Positions 8,754 to 18,270 of a DNA stretch of 64,000 bases are shown here, piece by piece. The stretch is taken from the NCBI GenBank assembly GCA_947492175.1, contig CANLMQ010000019.1:49380-113379 (forward strand), in the 5' to 3' direction. The number at the start of each line of letters is the position of its first letter. Position 1 is the stretch's first letter. The DNA is from an uncultured Draconibacterium sp. (GTDB lineage Bacteria; Bacteroidota; Bacteroidia; Bacteroidales; Prolixibacteraceae). Made by a program: the position numbers and the translations under genes. The notes beneath the pieces were generated by a model that had not been told where the DNA came from, ran no database searches, and saw only the letters and a program-made list of their open reading frames with translations.

Positions 8754-10955
8754 ATGAGTAGATTAATAATTGCATCGAACCGATTACCGGTTAGTATAGA
8801 GAAATCAGACAAAAACTTAAAACTCACCCCCAGTGCAGGCGGATTAGCCACAGGATTAAAATCATATCATAAAGGTAACGACAGTATCTGGATTGGCTGG
8901 CCGGGAGTAACACCGGAATCAAAAAAAGAAACAAACGAAATAACTGAATTGCTTAAACAGGAACAATGCCTGCCTGTTTTTTTAAGCGAAGAGCAGATTG
9001 CAAACTATTACGATGGGTTTAGCAATGCTACCTTGTGGCCCTTGTTTCACTATTTTGGTGAATTTACCGAATTTAACGAAACCTATTGGGAAGCCTATAA
9101 CAATGTTAACCAACAATTTGCTGAAACCATTATTGAAAATGCAAAAGAAAACGACACAGTTTGGGTACACGATTACCAACTGTTATTGCTCCCAAATATT
9201 TTACGCCAGAAAAGGCCCGATTTACGCATTGGCTTTTTTCTTCACATTCCTTTCCCTTCCTACGAATTAATACGTATTCTTCCCTGGCGCGAAGAAATTA
9301 TTGAAGGTATGCTTGGTGCCGACTTACTGGGGTTTCATACCTACGATTACGCACGCCATTTTATAAGTTCGGTAAAACGATTGCTGGGCCACGATGTTGA
9401 GTTCAATCAAATCAAGCTTGAAAATCGTCAGGTTTACATTGATGTTTTTCCAATGGGTATTGATTATAAAAAATTTGAAAGCAGAGCGCTGGAGGTTCAG
9501 AGCAAACCTATTCAGGACCGCTCGAAAGAACATCAGGATATTGACCGCTTTTTAATGGGAAAACCAGACCGAAAAATTATTCTATCGATCGACAGGCTGG
9601 ACTATACAAAAGGAATACCTGAGCGTTTAAAGGCATTCAGACACTTTATTAATAAACACCCTGAGTACCGGGAACAGGTCTCTTTAATTATGCTCACTGT
9701 ACCTTCAAGAACCGATGTTGAACAATATCAGAACCTAAAAAACGAAATTGATATTCTAGTTGGTAATATAAACGGCGAATTCGGAACCATTAACTGGACC
9801 CCGGTAATTTACTTCTACCGGTCGATGCCATTTGAAAACCTGATAGAGCTGTACAGTTCGGCAGACGTTGCACTGCTAACACCTTTGCGCGATGGGATGA
9901 ACCTGGTTGCCAAAGAATACATTGCCTCGAAAGTAAACCACAAAGGAGCATTAATTTTAAGTGAAATGGCCGGTGCTTCAAAAGAACTTGGAGAAGCAAT
10001 TTCTGTAAACCCAAACAACATACCCCAAACTGCTGAGGCCATTTACACTGCACTTACCCAAACAGATAAAGAACGCGAAAAGGCAGTTATGACCATGCAA
10101 AAACGTATCAAACGCTACGATGTTCACAAGTGGGCAGCAGAATTTATGAATGCTTTAAAAACTACAATCGATAAACAATTGGACCATCATGCGCGAAAAA
10201 TATCGCCAAGATTAAGATCCTGCATTGTCGATGAATTTAACCAGGCAAAATCAAAAACCATATTTTTAGATTACGACGGAACCTTACAACGTTTCTTCGA
10301 CAACCCGCAGGCAGCCGGCCCCGACCAGGAGCTTTACAATCTGCTCGACCGGGTTTCGAATCTTAAAAACACCAAACTGGTTTTGGTAAGCGGACGTGAC
10401 CGCGATACATTTAACAAATGGTTTGGCAACCGAAACTATAACTTAATTGCCGAACATGGCGCCTGGGAGAGAAAACTGGGGAAAGGCTGGCAAGAAAGAA
10501 AAGCAGTAAACTCAGAATGGAAAGGAAACATACTTCCTGTACTTGAATCGTTTGTAGACCGTACTCCCGGAAGTTTAATAGAGGAAAAAACCTATTCGCT
10601 GGTGTGGCATTATCGAAAAGCAGATATTGAACTGGGTGTAGTCAGATCGCTGGAATTACTGCACACCATTTCAAACCTTATCCTCAACCAGGACCTGGAA
10701 ATTTTAGAAGGTAAAAAAGTAATTGAAATTAAAGTTGCCGGAATTAACAAAGGGACGGCTGCTTCCGATTTTCTGACACACAACAGTACCGATTTTGTAC
10801 TAGCTATTGGCGATGACTGGACTGATGAATTTCTGTTTAAAGAATTGCCCGAAAATGCACATACCGTAAAAGTTGGATCAGAAAATTCGGTGGCCAAATA
10901 TTACGTTAATAACTACAAAGACGTTCGGAATTTTTTAAAAGAATTACTTAAATAG
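8754..10955 (+). CDS. otsAB: Bifunctional trehalose-6-phosphate synthase/phosphatase
   Basis: A 733-residue fusion. The N-terminal GT20 synthase (about 1-470) begins RLIIASNRLPVS and contains HDYQLLLLP, HIPFPSYE and DRLDYTKGIPERL, the binding elements for UDP-glucose and glucose-6-phosphate. The C-terminal part is a HAD phosphatase with the DYDGT motif at Asp506-Thr510 and GDDWTDE near the end. Together they make trehalose from UDP-glucose and glucose-6-phosphate. The frame extends upstream to a TTG at 8703, but the ATG at 8754 matches the family start and lies just after a -7 element. The GH15 gene follows 60 bases later. Confidence 0.95.
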   Translation: MSRLIIASNRLPVSIEKSDKNLKLTPSAGGLATGLKSYHKGNDSIWIGWPGVTPESKKETNEITELLKQEQCLPVFLSEEQIANYYDGFSNATLWPLFHYFGEFTEFNETYWEAYNNVNQQFAETIIENAKENDTVWVHDYQLLLLPNILRQKRPDLRIGFFLHIPFPSYELIRILPWREEIIEGMLGADLLGFHTYDYARHFISSVKRLLGHDVEFNQIKLENRQVYIDVFPMGIDYKKFESRALEVQSKPIQDRSKEHQDIDRFLMGKPDRKIILSIDRLDYTKGIPERLKAFRHFINKHPEYREQVSLIMLTVPSRTDVEQYQNLKNEIDILVGNINGEFGTINWTPVIYFYRSMPFENLIELYSSADVALLTPLRDGMNLVAKEYIASKVNHKGALILSEMAGASKELGEAISVNPNNIPQTAEAIYTALTQTDKEREKAVMTMQKRIKRYDVHKWAAEFMNALKTTIDKQLDHHARKISPRLRSCIVDEFNQAKSKTIFLDYDGTLQRFFDNPQAAGPDQELYNLLDRVSNLKNTKLVLVSGRDRDTFNKWFGNRNYNLIAEHGAWERKLGKGWQERKAVNSEWKGNILPVLESFVDRTPGSLIEEKTYSLVWHYRKADIELGVVRSLELLHTISNLILNQDLEILEGKKVIEIKVAGINKGTAASDFLTHNSTDFVLAIGDDWTDEFLFKELPENAHTVKVGSENSVAKYYVNNYKDVRNFLKELLK

Positions 10956-11015
10956 TTAAACCCTCCTTGCTAAACGATGTTACTACTTTTTTAAACATCC
11001 ATTAAAATATTATAC

Positions 11016-12821
11016 ATGGAAAACATGAACTATGCAGTTATCGGAAACTGTAAAAGTGCAGCGCTTATCTCCAAAACAGGATCGATTGACTGGTATTGTG
11101 CCCCGGATTTTGATTCGGCTTCTGTTTTTGCAAAAATTCTGGACAATGAAATTGGAGGAAGTTTCGAAATCATAACCGACGATAGTTATACAATTAAGCA
11201 AAGTTATATAAAATCAACAAACATATTATCTACCACATTTACAAGTGGCAACAACTGTTTTGAGGTAATTGACTTTATGCCCCGCTACAAAAACAATGGA
11301 ACTACGTACTACAATCCGCCCGAAATAATAAGGTATTTTAAATACAAATCGGGCAACCCGGTTTTTTCAATTTTGTATAATCCAAAAATGGAATATGCAA
11401 AATACCATACCGACGTAGTAGCCGACGAAGAATACATAAAAAGCTCAACAACCGAAGGCGACTACGACTCGATTTATCTCTATACCGACTTCGACAAACA
11501 AGCCATCATTCAGCAAAAGCCTATTTATTTAAAAGAAGATGCCTATGTTTTACTGGCCTACGATGAAAAACTATTGAATCAGACTCTGGACCGCCAGTAT
11601 TTAAAGCTTCAGAAAACTAAAGTTTACTGGCTCGACTGGTCAAACAGCCTTACATCGTTTACCCGTTACAATAAAGAAATTGTGCGGAGTGCACTGGTTT
11701 TAAAGCTGCTGAGTTACGACAAAACAGGAGCTGTATTAGCTGCCGCAACTACGTCGCTCCCCGAATCTGTGGGCGAGGAAAGAAACTGGGATTACCGGTT
11801 TTGCTGGATTCGCGATGCTTCCATGGCCATTAAAATCATGTCGAAATTAGGGCACCTTAATACGGTAAAACGTTTTATGAAATTTATTATTGACATTATC
11901 CCCGACAAGGATGAGAAAATACAGATAATGTATGGAATAAACCGGGAAAAAACGTTAACAGAAGAAGAACTGACACATTTAAAAGGATACAAAAACTCGG
12001 CTCCGGTACGCATTGGAAATGCCGCTTACATGCAAAAGCAAAACGATATTTACGGAGTTTTAGTTGATGTTATTTATCAACAATTTATCCAGTTTAAAAT
12101 CTCGCTTGAGAACAGCGAATCGTTGTGGACCATTGTACGAAGTATTGTACGCATTGTAGAAAACAACTGGCAAAAACCTGACAAAGGAATTTGGGAGATC
12201 AGAACCGACGAGAAACATTTTACTTTTTCGAAAGTATTATGCTGGGTAGCCATCGACAGAGCTATTAAAATTGCGAACATTATTCATAAAGAAAAATACC
12301 TTCCCGGCTGGCAAAAACTTGCCGATACAATTAAATCAGAGATACTTGAAAATGCGTGGAACGAAAAAAAAGGAGCTTTTACCCAGTTTTACGGATCGAA
12401 TGATATGGATGCGGCCAATTTATTAATGGAATCGTATGGTTTTATAGATGCAAAAGACGACAAATACATTAAAACGGTAAAAAGAACAGAAGAGGAACTT
12501 TGCCACAACGGATTAATGTACCGCTACAAAAACCAGGATGATTTTGGATTGCCCACCTCATCGTTTACTATTTGCACCTTCTGGCTGATAAATGCACTCG
12601 ATGCCATTGGGAAACGCAAAAAAGCCAAACAAATGTTTGAGCAACTGTTACAATACAGTAACCATGTAGGGCTTTTCAGCGAAGATCTGGATTTTGAAAC
12701 AAAAGAACTTTTGGGAAATTTTCCGCAAGCCTACTCGCACCTGGCGTTAATAGATACAGCAATCAATTTATCGAAAGGAAAAATTACAGAAGACGAGCAG
12801 ATACTAGAGGCAATCCACTAA
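11016..12821 (+). CDS. Glycoside hydrolase family 15 protein
   Basis: A 601-residue cytoplasmic protein with the two-part GH15 layout: an N-terminal beta-sandwich region beginning NYAVIGNCKSAALIS and SIDWYCAPDFDS, then an (alpha/alpha)6 barrel with RNWDYRFCWIRDAS near residue 258 and LPTSSFTICTFWL near 515. GH15 members include glucoamylases, glucodextranases and the actinobacterial trehalases; no signal peptide is present. Being 60 bases downstream of the trehalose synthase/phosphatase, it may hydrolyse trehalose or a related intracellular glucan. Met4 is an alternative start. Family is sure, substrate is inference. Confidence 0.9.
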   Translation: MENMNYAVIGNCKSAALISKTGSIDWYCAPDFDSASVFAKILDNEIGGSFEIITDDSYTIKQSYIKSTNILSTTFTSGNNCFEVIDFMPRYKNNGTTYYNPPEIIRYFKYKSGNPVFSILYNPKMEYAKYHTDVVADEEYIKSSTTEGDYDSIYLYTDFDKQAIIQQKPIYLKEDAYVLLAYDEKLLNQTLDRQYLKLQKTKVYWLDWSNSLTSFTRYNKEIVRSALVLKLLSYDKTGAVLAAATTSLPESVGEERNWDYRFCWIRDASMAIKIMSKLGHLNTVKRFMKFIIDIIPDKDEKIQIMYGINREKTLTEEELTHLKGYKNSAPVRIGNAAYMQKQNDIYGVLVDVIYQQFIQFKISLENSESLWTIVRSIVRIVENNWQKPDKGIWEIRTDEKHFTFSKVLCWVAIDRAIKIANIIHKEKYLPGWQKLADTIKSEILENAWNEKKGAFTQFYGSNDMDAANLLMESYGFIDAKDDKYIKTVKRTEEELCHNGLMYRYKNQDDFGLPTSSFTICTFWLINALDAIGKRKKAKQMFEQLLQYSNHVGLFSEDLDFETKELLGNFPQAYSHLALIDTAINLSKGKITEDEQILEAIH

Positions 12822-12868
12822 ACAGCCCGATTTCCATTCTACACTATTCTTACAGAAAGCTATAAATA

Positions 12869-13366
12869 TCAGATGTCAGCACTGTCAAAATTCCCCTCCA
12901 GATCGACATCCATTGTTAACATAGGAGAAGCATCAACTTGTTTAATATCGAGTATACTTACCAAAGTTTCCAGTCCATCTTCAACTTTCTGAAGAGTTGC
13001 TGTATCCAGCTGCATAAGCCGCTCCGAAAGCTGTTCGTGAAGTAGCGACGGAATTGTATCGAGTAGTTTATCTCCGGCAGAAGTAAGAGCAATGTTAACC
13101 ACCCTTTTATCACCCGATTTGGGTAAACGTGCCAGGTAGCCTTTTTTCTCTAAACGGTTAATAATTCCGCTAACGGTACTCGAATTTAAATTCAGAAATT
13201 TACGTATTTCGCCCTGTGTCGACTGATAATTTTTAGAATCGTGCAAAAAATTTAAACATAAAACCTGTGGAATACTTACTCCGTATTCCTTCTGAATTTT
13301 TTTCGACTCGATATCAACCGACCGAACAATTTTTCTGATTTTTATTAATATCTCCGTAGTATCCAT
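12869..13366 (-). CDS. MarR family transcriptional regulator
   Basis: A 165-residue protein with a dimerising N-terminal helix and a winged helix: the recognition segment LNLNSSTVSGIINRLEKKGYLAR-type region near 55-75 (key residues SSTVSGIINRLEKKG) followed by the wing with DKRVVNI. The C-terminal 25 residues are acidic and rich in methionine and aspartate beyond the usual MarR end. Transcribed alone, convergent with the GH15 gene. Ligand and targets cannot be read from the sequence. Confidence 0.9.
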   Translation of the reverse strand: MDTTEILIKIRKIVRSVDIESKKIQKEYGVSIPQVLCLNFLHDSKNYQSTQGEIRKFLNLNSSTVSGIINRLEKKGYLARLPKSGDKRVVNIALTSAGDKLLDTIPSLLHEQLSERLMQLDTATLQKVEDGLETLVSILDIKQVDASPMLTMDVDLEGNFDSADI

Positions 13367-13559
13367 TCAGCAGATAAAAATACGAATGTTTTTATTCTTG
13401 CTAACCCACGTTCCATATTTTTTCAGGAAAGCACTTTGACTAAATACACTCTCAAGGTAAATTTTTCATAATCCATCAGTACTCTAAACAAAAAATCCAT
13501 CTGCACTCTTTCAAATACAAATGGACTTCATGCTTCCGTCTTTCAACTTAGCGTTTCCT

Positions 13560-14870
13560 TTACTTCTGCCTAAAATAAATCTGAATAGGAACACCGGTAA
13601 AATTAAAATTATCGCGCAATTGGTTTTCAATATAACGACGATACGGATCTTTTATATACTGTGGCAAATTAGCAAACAGCGCAAAGGTTGGAGTTGGCGA
13701 TGGCAGCTGTGTACAGTATTTAATTTTTATATACTTCCCTTTTACAGAAGGCGGTCCGTAGTTTTCGATGGCTTCAAGCAACACCTCGTTCAACTCAGAA
13801 GTTTTTATTCGTTGTTTACGGTTCTCATTCACTTCCATGGCAATTTCCAAAGCCTTGTGAACCCGCTGTTTTGTAAGAGCAGAGATAAAAAGGACCGGAA
13901 CATCAGTAAAAGGTGCCAAACGTTTTTGAATTTCGTCCGTCATTTTTTTGGTTGTCATGGTATCTTTGTCAATCAAATCCCACTTGTTAACCAAAACAAC
14001 AACTCCCTTTTTATTCTTTACAATCAGGTTAAATATATTAACATCCTGCGCCTCCACACCGCGCGTGGCATCTATCAGCAACAAACATACATCTGAATTT
14101 TCAATGGTCCGCACCGAGCGTAAAACCGAATAAAATTCAAGATCTTCGCTCACTTTGCCTTTTTTTCGCAAACCGGCGGTATCTACAATCATAAAATCGT
14201 GGCCAAACTTGTTGTACCGGGTATGTATTGAGTCGCGAGTGGTACCGGCAACATCGGTAACAATATTTCGGTCTTCGCCAATTAACGCATTAATAAACGA
14301 CGATTTACCTACATTCGGACGGCCAACAACCGACAAATGTGGCAATTCGTGTTCTTCTTCCAACGAGTCTTTATGAGGGAACTTCTCGATCAAAGCATCC
14401 AGCATATCTCCTGTTCCGCTACCGGTCATCGACGAGATGCAATAAATCTCGCCCAGTCCCAGTCCGTAAAACTCTTGTGCATCAGGTATCCTACTGTGGT
14501 TATCCACTTTATTTACAACAAGAAGTACTTCTTTCCCGCTTTTTCGAAGGATCGTTGCAATGGCATCATCAAGATCGGTTATCCCCGACTCAACATCTAC
14601 AACAAATGTGATCACATCTGCCTCATCAATTGCCAAATGAACTTGCTTATTTATTTCTGCTTCAAAAATATCATCTGAATTTACTACGTAACCACCGGTA
14701 TCAATAACCGAAAATTCTACGCCGCTCCATTCTCCTTTTCCATAGTTACGATCGCGCGTAACACCTGCTGTTTCGTTAACAATGGCTTTCCGCTGCTCAA
14801 TCAACCGGTTAAACATAGTTGATTTACCCACGTTTGGCCTTCCTACTATTGCTACTATTCTACTGCTCAT
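13560..14870 (-). CDS. der: Ribosome biogenesis GTPase Der
   Basis: A 436-residue protein with two consecutive GTPase domains, a layout unique to Der/EngA: each starts with GRPNVGKS (near residues 8 and 182), and NKVD/NKWD G4 motifs are visible in both. The C-terminal KH-like domain completes the protein. Der assists late assembly of the 50S subunit. It is followed on the same strand, 68 bases upstream in the transcript, by era, so the two ribosome GTPases are probably co-transcribed as era-der. Confidence 0.97.
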   Translation of the reverse strand: MSSRIVAIVGRPNVGKSTMFNRLIEQRKAIVNETAGVTRDRNYGKGEWSGVEFSVIDTGGYVVNSDDIFEAEINKQVHLAIDEADVITFVVDVESGITDLDDAIATILRKSGKEVLLVVNKVDNHSRIPDAQEFYGLGLGEIYCISSMTGSGTGDMLDALIEKFPHKDSLEEEHELPHLSVVGRPNVGKSSFINALIGEDRNIVTDVAGTTRDSIHTRYNKFGHDFMIVDTAGLRKKGKVSEDLEFYSVLRSVRTIENSDVCLLLIDATRGVEAQDVNIFNLIVKNKKGVVVLVNKWDLIDKDTMTTKKMTDEIQKRLAPFTDVPVLFISALTKQRVHKALEIAMEVNENRKQRIKTSELNEVLLEAIENYGPPSVKGKYIKIKYCTQLPSPTPTFALFANLPQYIKDPYRRYIENQLRDNFNFTGVPIQIYFRQK

Positions 14871-14938
14871 TTCTTTCTTTTTTAAAAACTAACAGGCAAT
14901 CTCCTGTCTGTACAAAAAACTGTGACTGCTACCGAATA

Positions 14939-15823
14939 CTAAAACTTATCGTACCCGAATTGTTTGAGTGCCCCGTCCTTCTCGCGCCAGTCTTTAGCCA
15001 CTTTTACATACAAATCGAGAAATATCTTTTTCTCGAAAAATTCTTCGGCGTCTTTACGGGCTTCAGTTCCAACTCTTTTTATCATTTTCCCCTGATGCCC
15101 GATAATTATTCCTTTCTGGCTTTCGCGCGATACATAAATTACAGTTCGAATATTGATTATTTTATCGTCTTCTTTAAACTCCTCAACTTCTACTTCTACA
15201 GAGTATGGAATCTCTTTCTGATAATGCAACAAAATTTTCTCTCGTACAATCTCCTGTACAAAAAAACGTTCGTTACGATCAGTCAATTCATCCTTTGGGA
15301 AAAACGCAGGCCCTTCGGGCAGTAATTCCAGAATCCGGTCGAAAATAGGTTCGATATTAAATTTTTCCAGCGCTGAAATAGGAAAAATGTCTGCTCCCGG
15401 AAAAACATTGCCCCAGTAGTCAAAAAGTTTTACCACCTCTTCCTGGTTCGATAAATCAATTTTATTGATCAATACCATTACCGGCATGTTCGATTTTCGA
15501 ACTTTCTCGATATACTCGGGATTCTTGTCAACCTTTTCTTTTACATCGGTTACAAACAGGATAACATCAGCATCGATCAATGCTGTATCCACGAATTTCA
15601 TCATCGACTCCTGAAGTTTGTAACTAGGTTTTAAAATTCCCGGGGTATCGGAATAAACAATCTGGAAATCGTCGCCACTTACAATGCCTTTTATCCGGTG
15701 GCGGGTGGTTTGCATCTTTTGGGTTATGATCGACAATTTCTCGCCAACCAGTGCATTCATTATTGTTGATTTTCCCACATTTGGATTGCCAACAATATTC
15801 ACAAATCCTGCTTTATGTGCCAT
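14939..15823 (-). CDS. era: GTPase Era
   Basis: A 294-residue protein with the GTPase G1 motif GNPNVGKS near residue 11, the DTPG G3 motif, NKID G4 motif, and a C-terminal KH RNA-binding domain including the GHQGKMIKRVG loop (about 235-250). Era binds the 3-prime end of 16S rRNA and helps 30S maturation. First gene of the apparent era-der unit; a -7 promoter element lies at 15889-15896. Confidence 0.97.
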   Translation of the reverse strand: MAHKAGFVNIVGNPNVGKSTIMNALVGEKLSIITQKMQTTRHRIKGIVSGDDFQIVYSDTPGILKPSYKLQESMMKFVDTALIDADVILFVTDVKEKVDKNPEYIEKVRKSNMPVMVLINKIDLSNQEEVVKLFDYWGNVFPGADIFPISALEKFNIEPIFDRILELLPEGPAFFPKDELTDRNERFFVQEIVREKILLHYQKEIPYSVEVEVEEFKEDDKIINIRTVIYVSRESQKGIIIGHQGKMIKRVGTEARKDAEEFFEKKIFLDLYVKVAKDWREKDGALKQFGYDKF

Positions 15824-15888
15824 ATTTCAAATTTTAGGTGATCCTTTCTCCGAAGAGAATTTCTACATTAATTCATTAAAAATCAGCG

Positions 15889-15896
15889 CAAAGATA
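15889..15896 (-). promoter_or_regulatory. Bacteroidota -7 element for era
   Basis: On the minus strand the site reads TATCTTTG, a full match to TAnnTTTG, 65 bases before the era ATG. A properly spaced -33 box was not found. Confidence 0.35.
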
Positions 15897-16074
15897 ATCG
15901 ATTTATACAAATATGATTTCGACAATTAAAATTAAAGAGCCTCAAAACGAAAAATATCTGGTAACACTATCAAACACAAACCCTCAATCAACTAATATAC
16001 TGCACATTAACTTTGATCTGACTGTTTTTTTTTGTATATTAAAGTTTCGACAATACATATTATACAATTACGCC

Positions 16075-18258
16075 ATGGATTCAATTGCTTTTTGGGACAA
16101 GGTTGCTATCTCTGTCCGCTCACGTAAAATTCTTCAAACCCTTCTTTCCGAAAATCCTGTACTTGAAAACATAATTCACAATTCGAACAACGTTAATGAA
16201 GTACAAAATGCCATAAAAAACTGGATTTTACCCCTATTAAAAAGAAACCCGGCTGCACTAAAATTCTATTACGAAAAAGAGAACCAAACTAACCCGGCCG
16301 GTGAATTAAACTGGCAAGACCTGGCCGCCATACGAATACTCGATTACATTGATCATGCCGGGCAGGAATTTCCCGATCAGAACATAGGTGGCGTATTGGC
16401 AAAAACCAATCCGTTTAAATTTCTTTGGCTGGCTGCACAAAACGGCACCAGCGGTGCTAAATCTGCATTTTTCAACGATATGCTTCAGCTTTTCAGGCAA
16501 TTAAACGGGAAACTGCCACTTACTCCACCCGACAAAAGCAAAGTTAAGAAGTGGATGAAAAAGTACCCTTCAGGACTAAACCCGAAAGTGGAAGAACTGC
16601 GAAAAATCAACCAGAACAGAATTATTAAAATCTTAATTGAAAAGATTGACAGCGGAGAAATATCGAGTAAAAAATATTCTTTTGCCCCTGGATTGAGCTT
16701 TGAAGAAAAGCAAAAACGTATGTACAAATGGTGGCAGGAAAGCAGTTTTCATTTACAATTTGCCATTCGTTCACCTGAATTACTTAACGAAATGCTGGAT
16801 TATTCGCTGAACGAAGAAACCATGAAAACCCTCAGAAAAGCAAGAAAAAAAGGCATTCCATTTTTTGTAAATCCCTATTATTTATCGTTGCTAAGCGTAT
16901 ACACCCCCGACTTTGTTGTAGGCGCCGATTTAGCCATACGCCACTATATTATTTACAGCAAACAACTGGTTGAAGAGTTTGGGAATATTATTGCCTGGGA
17001 AAAAGAGGACAAGGTAAAACCCGGGAAACCCAATGCAGCCGGCTGGATTTTGCCATCGCACAATATTCACAGGCGTTACCCCGAAGTTGCCATTTTTATT
17101 CCGGATACAGTTGGCCGGGCATGTGGAGGACTCTGTGCCAGCTGCCAACGTATGTATGATTTTCAAAGTGGGCGTTACAACTTCAATCTGGACAGGCTTA
17201 AACCCGAAGAATCGTGGAATGAACGACTACCCAAACTATTGGAGTATTTTAAAAACGATGCTCAACTGCGCGACATTCTGATTACCGGCGGAGATGCGCT
17301 AATGAGCACCGATAAAAGTATTGAAAGAATTCTGGATGAGATTTACAAAATGGCAAAAGCCAAAAAAGAAGAAAATAAATTGCGCCCCAAAAACGACAAG
17401 TTTGCAGAAATTGTTCGGATACGAATCGGGACACGACTCCCCGTTTATCTTCCTCAACGAATTACCCCCGAATTAAGCGCTATTCTTTCCAGATTTAAAA
17501 ACAAAGCACTCCAAATCGGAATAAAACAGTTTGTTATCCAAACCCACTTTCAATCTCCAATGGAAATAACTTCCGAATCAAAACGAGCCATAAAACTCCT
17601 GTTGGAATCGGGCTGGGCTGTTACAAATCAGTTGGTCTTTACGGCAGCCGCATCACGACGGGGACACAGATCTAAACTCAGAAAAGTATTAAATAATCTG
17701 GGTGTGCTTTCGTATTACACCTTTACCGTAAAGGGATACAAAGAGAATGCACACAGTTTTGCTCCCAACGCCCGTTCTGTACAAGAACAAATGGAGGAAA
17801 AAATCTTTGGTACAATTCCGGGCACCGATATGGAATTTGCCCAGAACCTGCTACACGATCCTCAGAATCTGGTAAAAAATGTAAAAATGCTTCGTAAAAA
17901 AACAAAACTACCATTTCTTTCCACCGACCGCAGTGTGCTGAACCTCCCGGGAGTAGGGAAAAGTATGACATTTCGTACCATTGGCATTACTCGTTACGGC
18001 AGACGTATTCTGGAATTCGACCACGATCTTACAAGAAAACACAGTCCAATTATCAAAAAAATGGGGAAAGTGATTATTATCGAACCCAAATCAATTGATG
18101 ACTACCTGGATCAATTGCTTGAAATGGGTGAAGATCCGAAAGAATACACCGATGTTTACGGTTATTCCATCGGACAAACTGAAGCAAGAATGGCCATGTA
18201 CGAATATCCGGAATACGAATATGAGGTTACTGAAGAATTTACAAACCTGGAAATTTGA
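16075..18258 (+). CDS. Long KamA-like radical SAM protein
   Basis: A 727-residue relative of lysine 2,3-aminomutase. The cluster motif CGGLCASC gives Cys350, Cys354 and Cys357, followed by DILITGGDALMSTD and RIGTRLPVYLPQRIT, all as in KamA. A segment LPGVGKSMTFRTIG near residue 622 matches the region of the PLP-binding lysine. It differs from classical KamA by an extra N-terminal helical region of about 200 residues and by lacking the C-terminal zinc cysteines. The frame extends to 15913, but the ATG at 16075 gives the more plausible start; the extension has a membrane-like, non-homologous composition. Substrate unknown; a PLP-dependent aminomutase acting on an amino acid is likely. Confidence 0.88.
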   Translation: MDSIAFWDKVAISVRSRKILQTLLSENPVLENIIHNSNNVNEVQNAIKNWILPLLKRNPAALKFYYEKENQTNPAGELNWQDLAAIRILDYIDHAGQEFPDQNIGGVLAKTNPFKFLWLAAQNGTSGAKSAFFNDMLQLFRQLNGKLPLTPPDKSKVKKWMKKYPSGLNPKVEELRKINQNRIIKILIEKIDSGEISSKKYSFAPGLSFEEKQKRMYKWWQESSFHLQFAIRSPELLNEMLDYSLNEETMKTLRKARKKGIPFFVNPYYLSLLSVYTPDFVVGADLAIRHYIIYSKQLVEEFGNIIAWEKEDKVKPGKPNAAGWILPSHNIHRRYPEVAIFIPDTVGRACGGLCASCQRMYDFQSGRYNFNLDRLKPEESWNERLPKLLEYFKNDAQLRDILITGGDALMSTDKSIERILDEIYKMAKAKKEENKLRPKNDKFAEIVRIRIGTRLPVYLPQRITPELSAILSRFKNKALQIGIKQFVIQTHFQSPMEITSESKRAIKLLLESGWAVTNQLVFTAAASRRGHRSKLRKVLNNLGVLSYYTFTVKGYKENAHSFAPNARSVQEQMEEKIFGTIPGTDMEFAQNLLHDPQNLVKNVKMLRKKTKLPFLSTDRSVLNLPGVGKSMTFRTIGITRYGRRILEFDHDLTRKHSPIIKKMGKVIIIEPKSIDDYLDQLLEMGEDPKEYTDVYGYSIGQTEARMAMYEYPEYEYEVTEEFTNLEI

Positions 18259-18270
18259 TTTCCGGTAAGA

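Noticed and set aside
13521..14096. Plus-strand 191-codon frame
   Set aside because: Lies wholly antisense to der, which has complete and unmistakable motifs; amino-acid composition is shadow-like.
14819..15325. Plus-strand 168-codon frame
   Set aside because: Antisense to era and the der start; dominated by Phe, Leu and Ser as expected for a shadow frame.
15913..16074. N-terminal extension of the long KamA-like protein
   Set aside because: Not similar to the family, AT-rich with a hydrophobic stretch; ATG at 16075 gives the better start.
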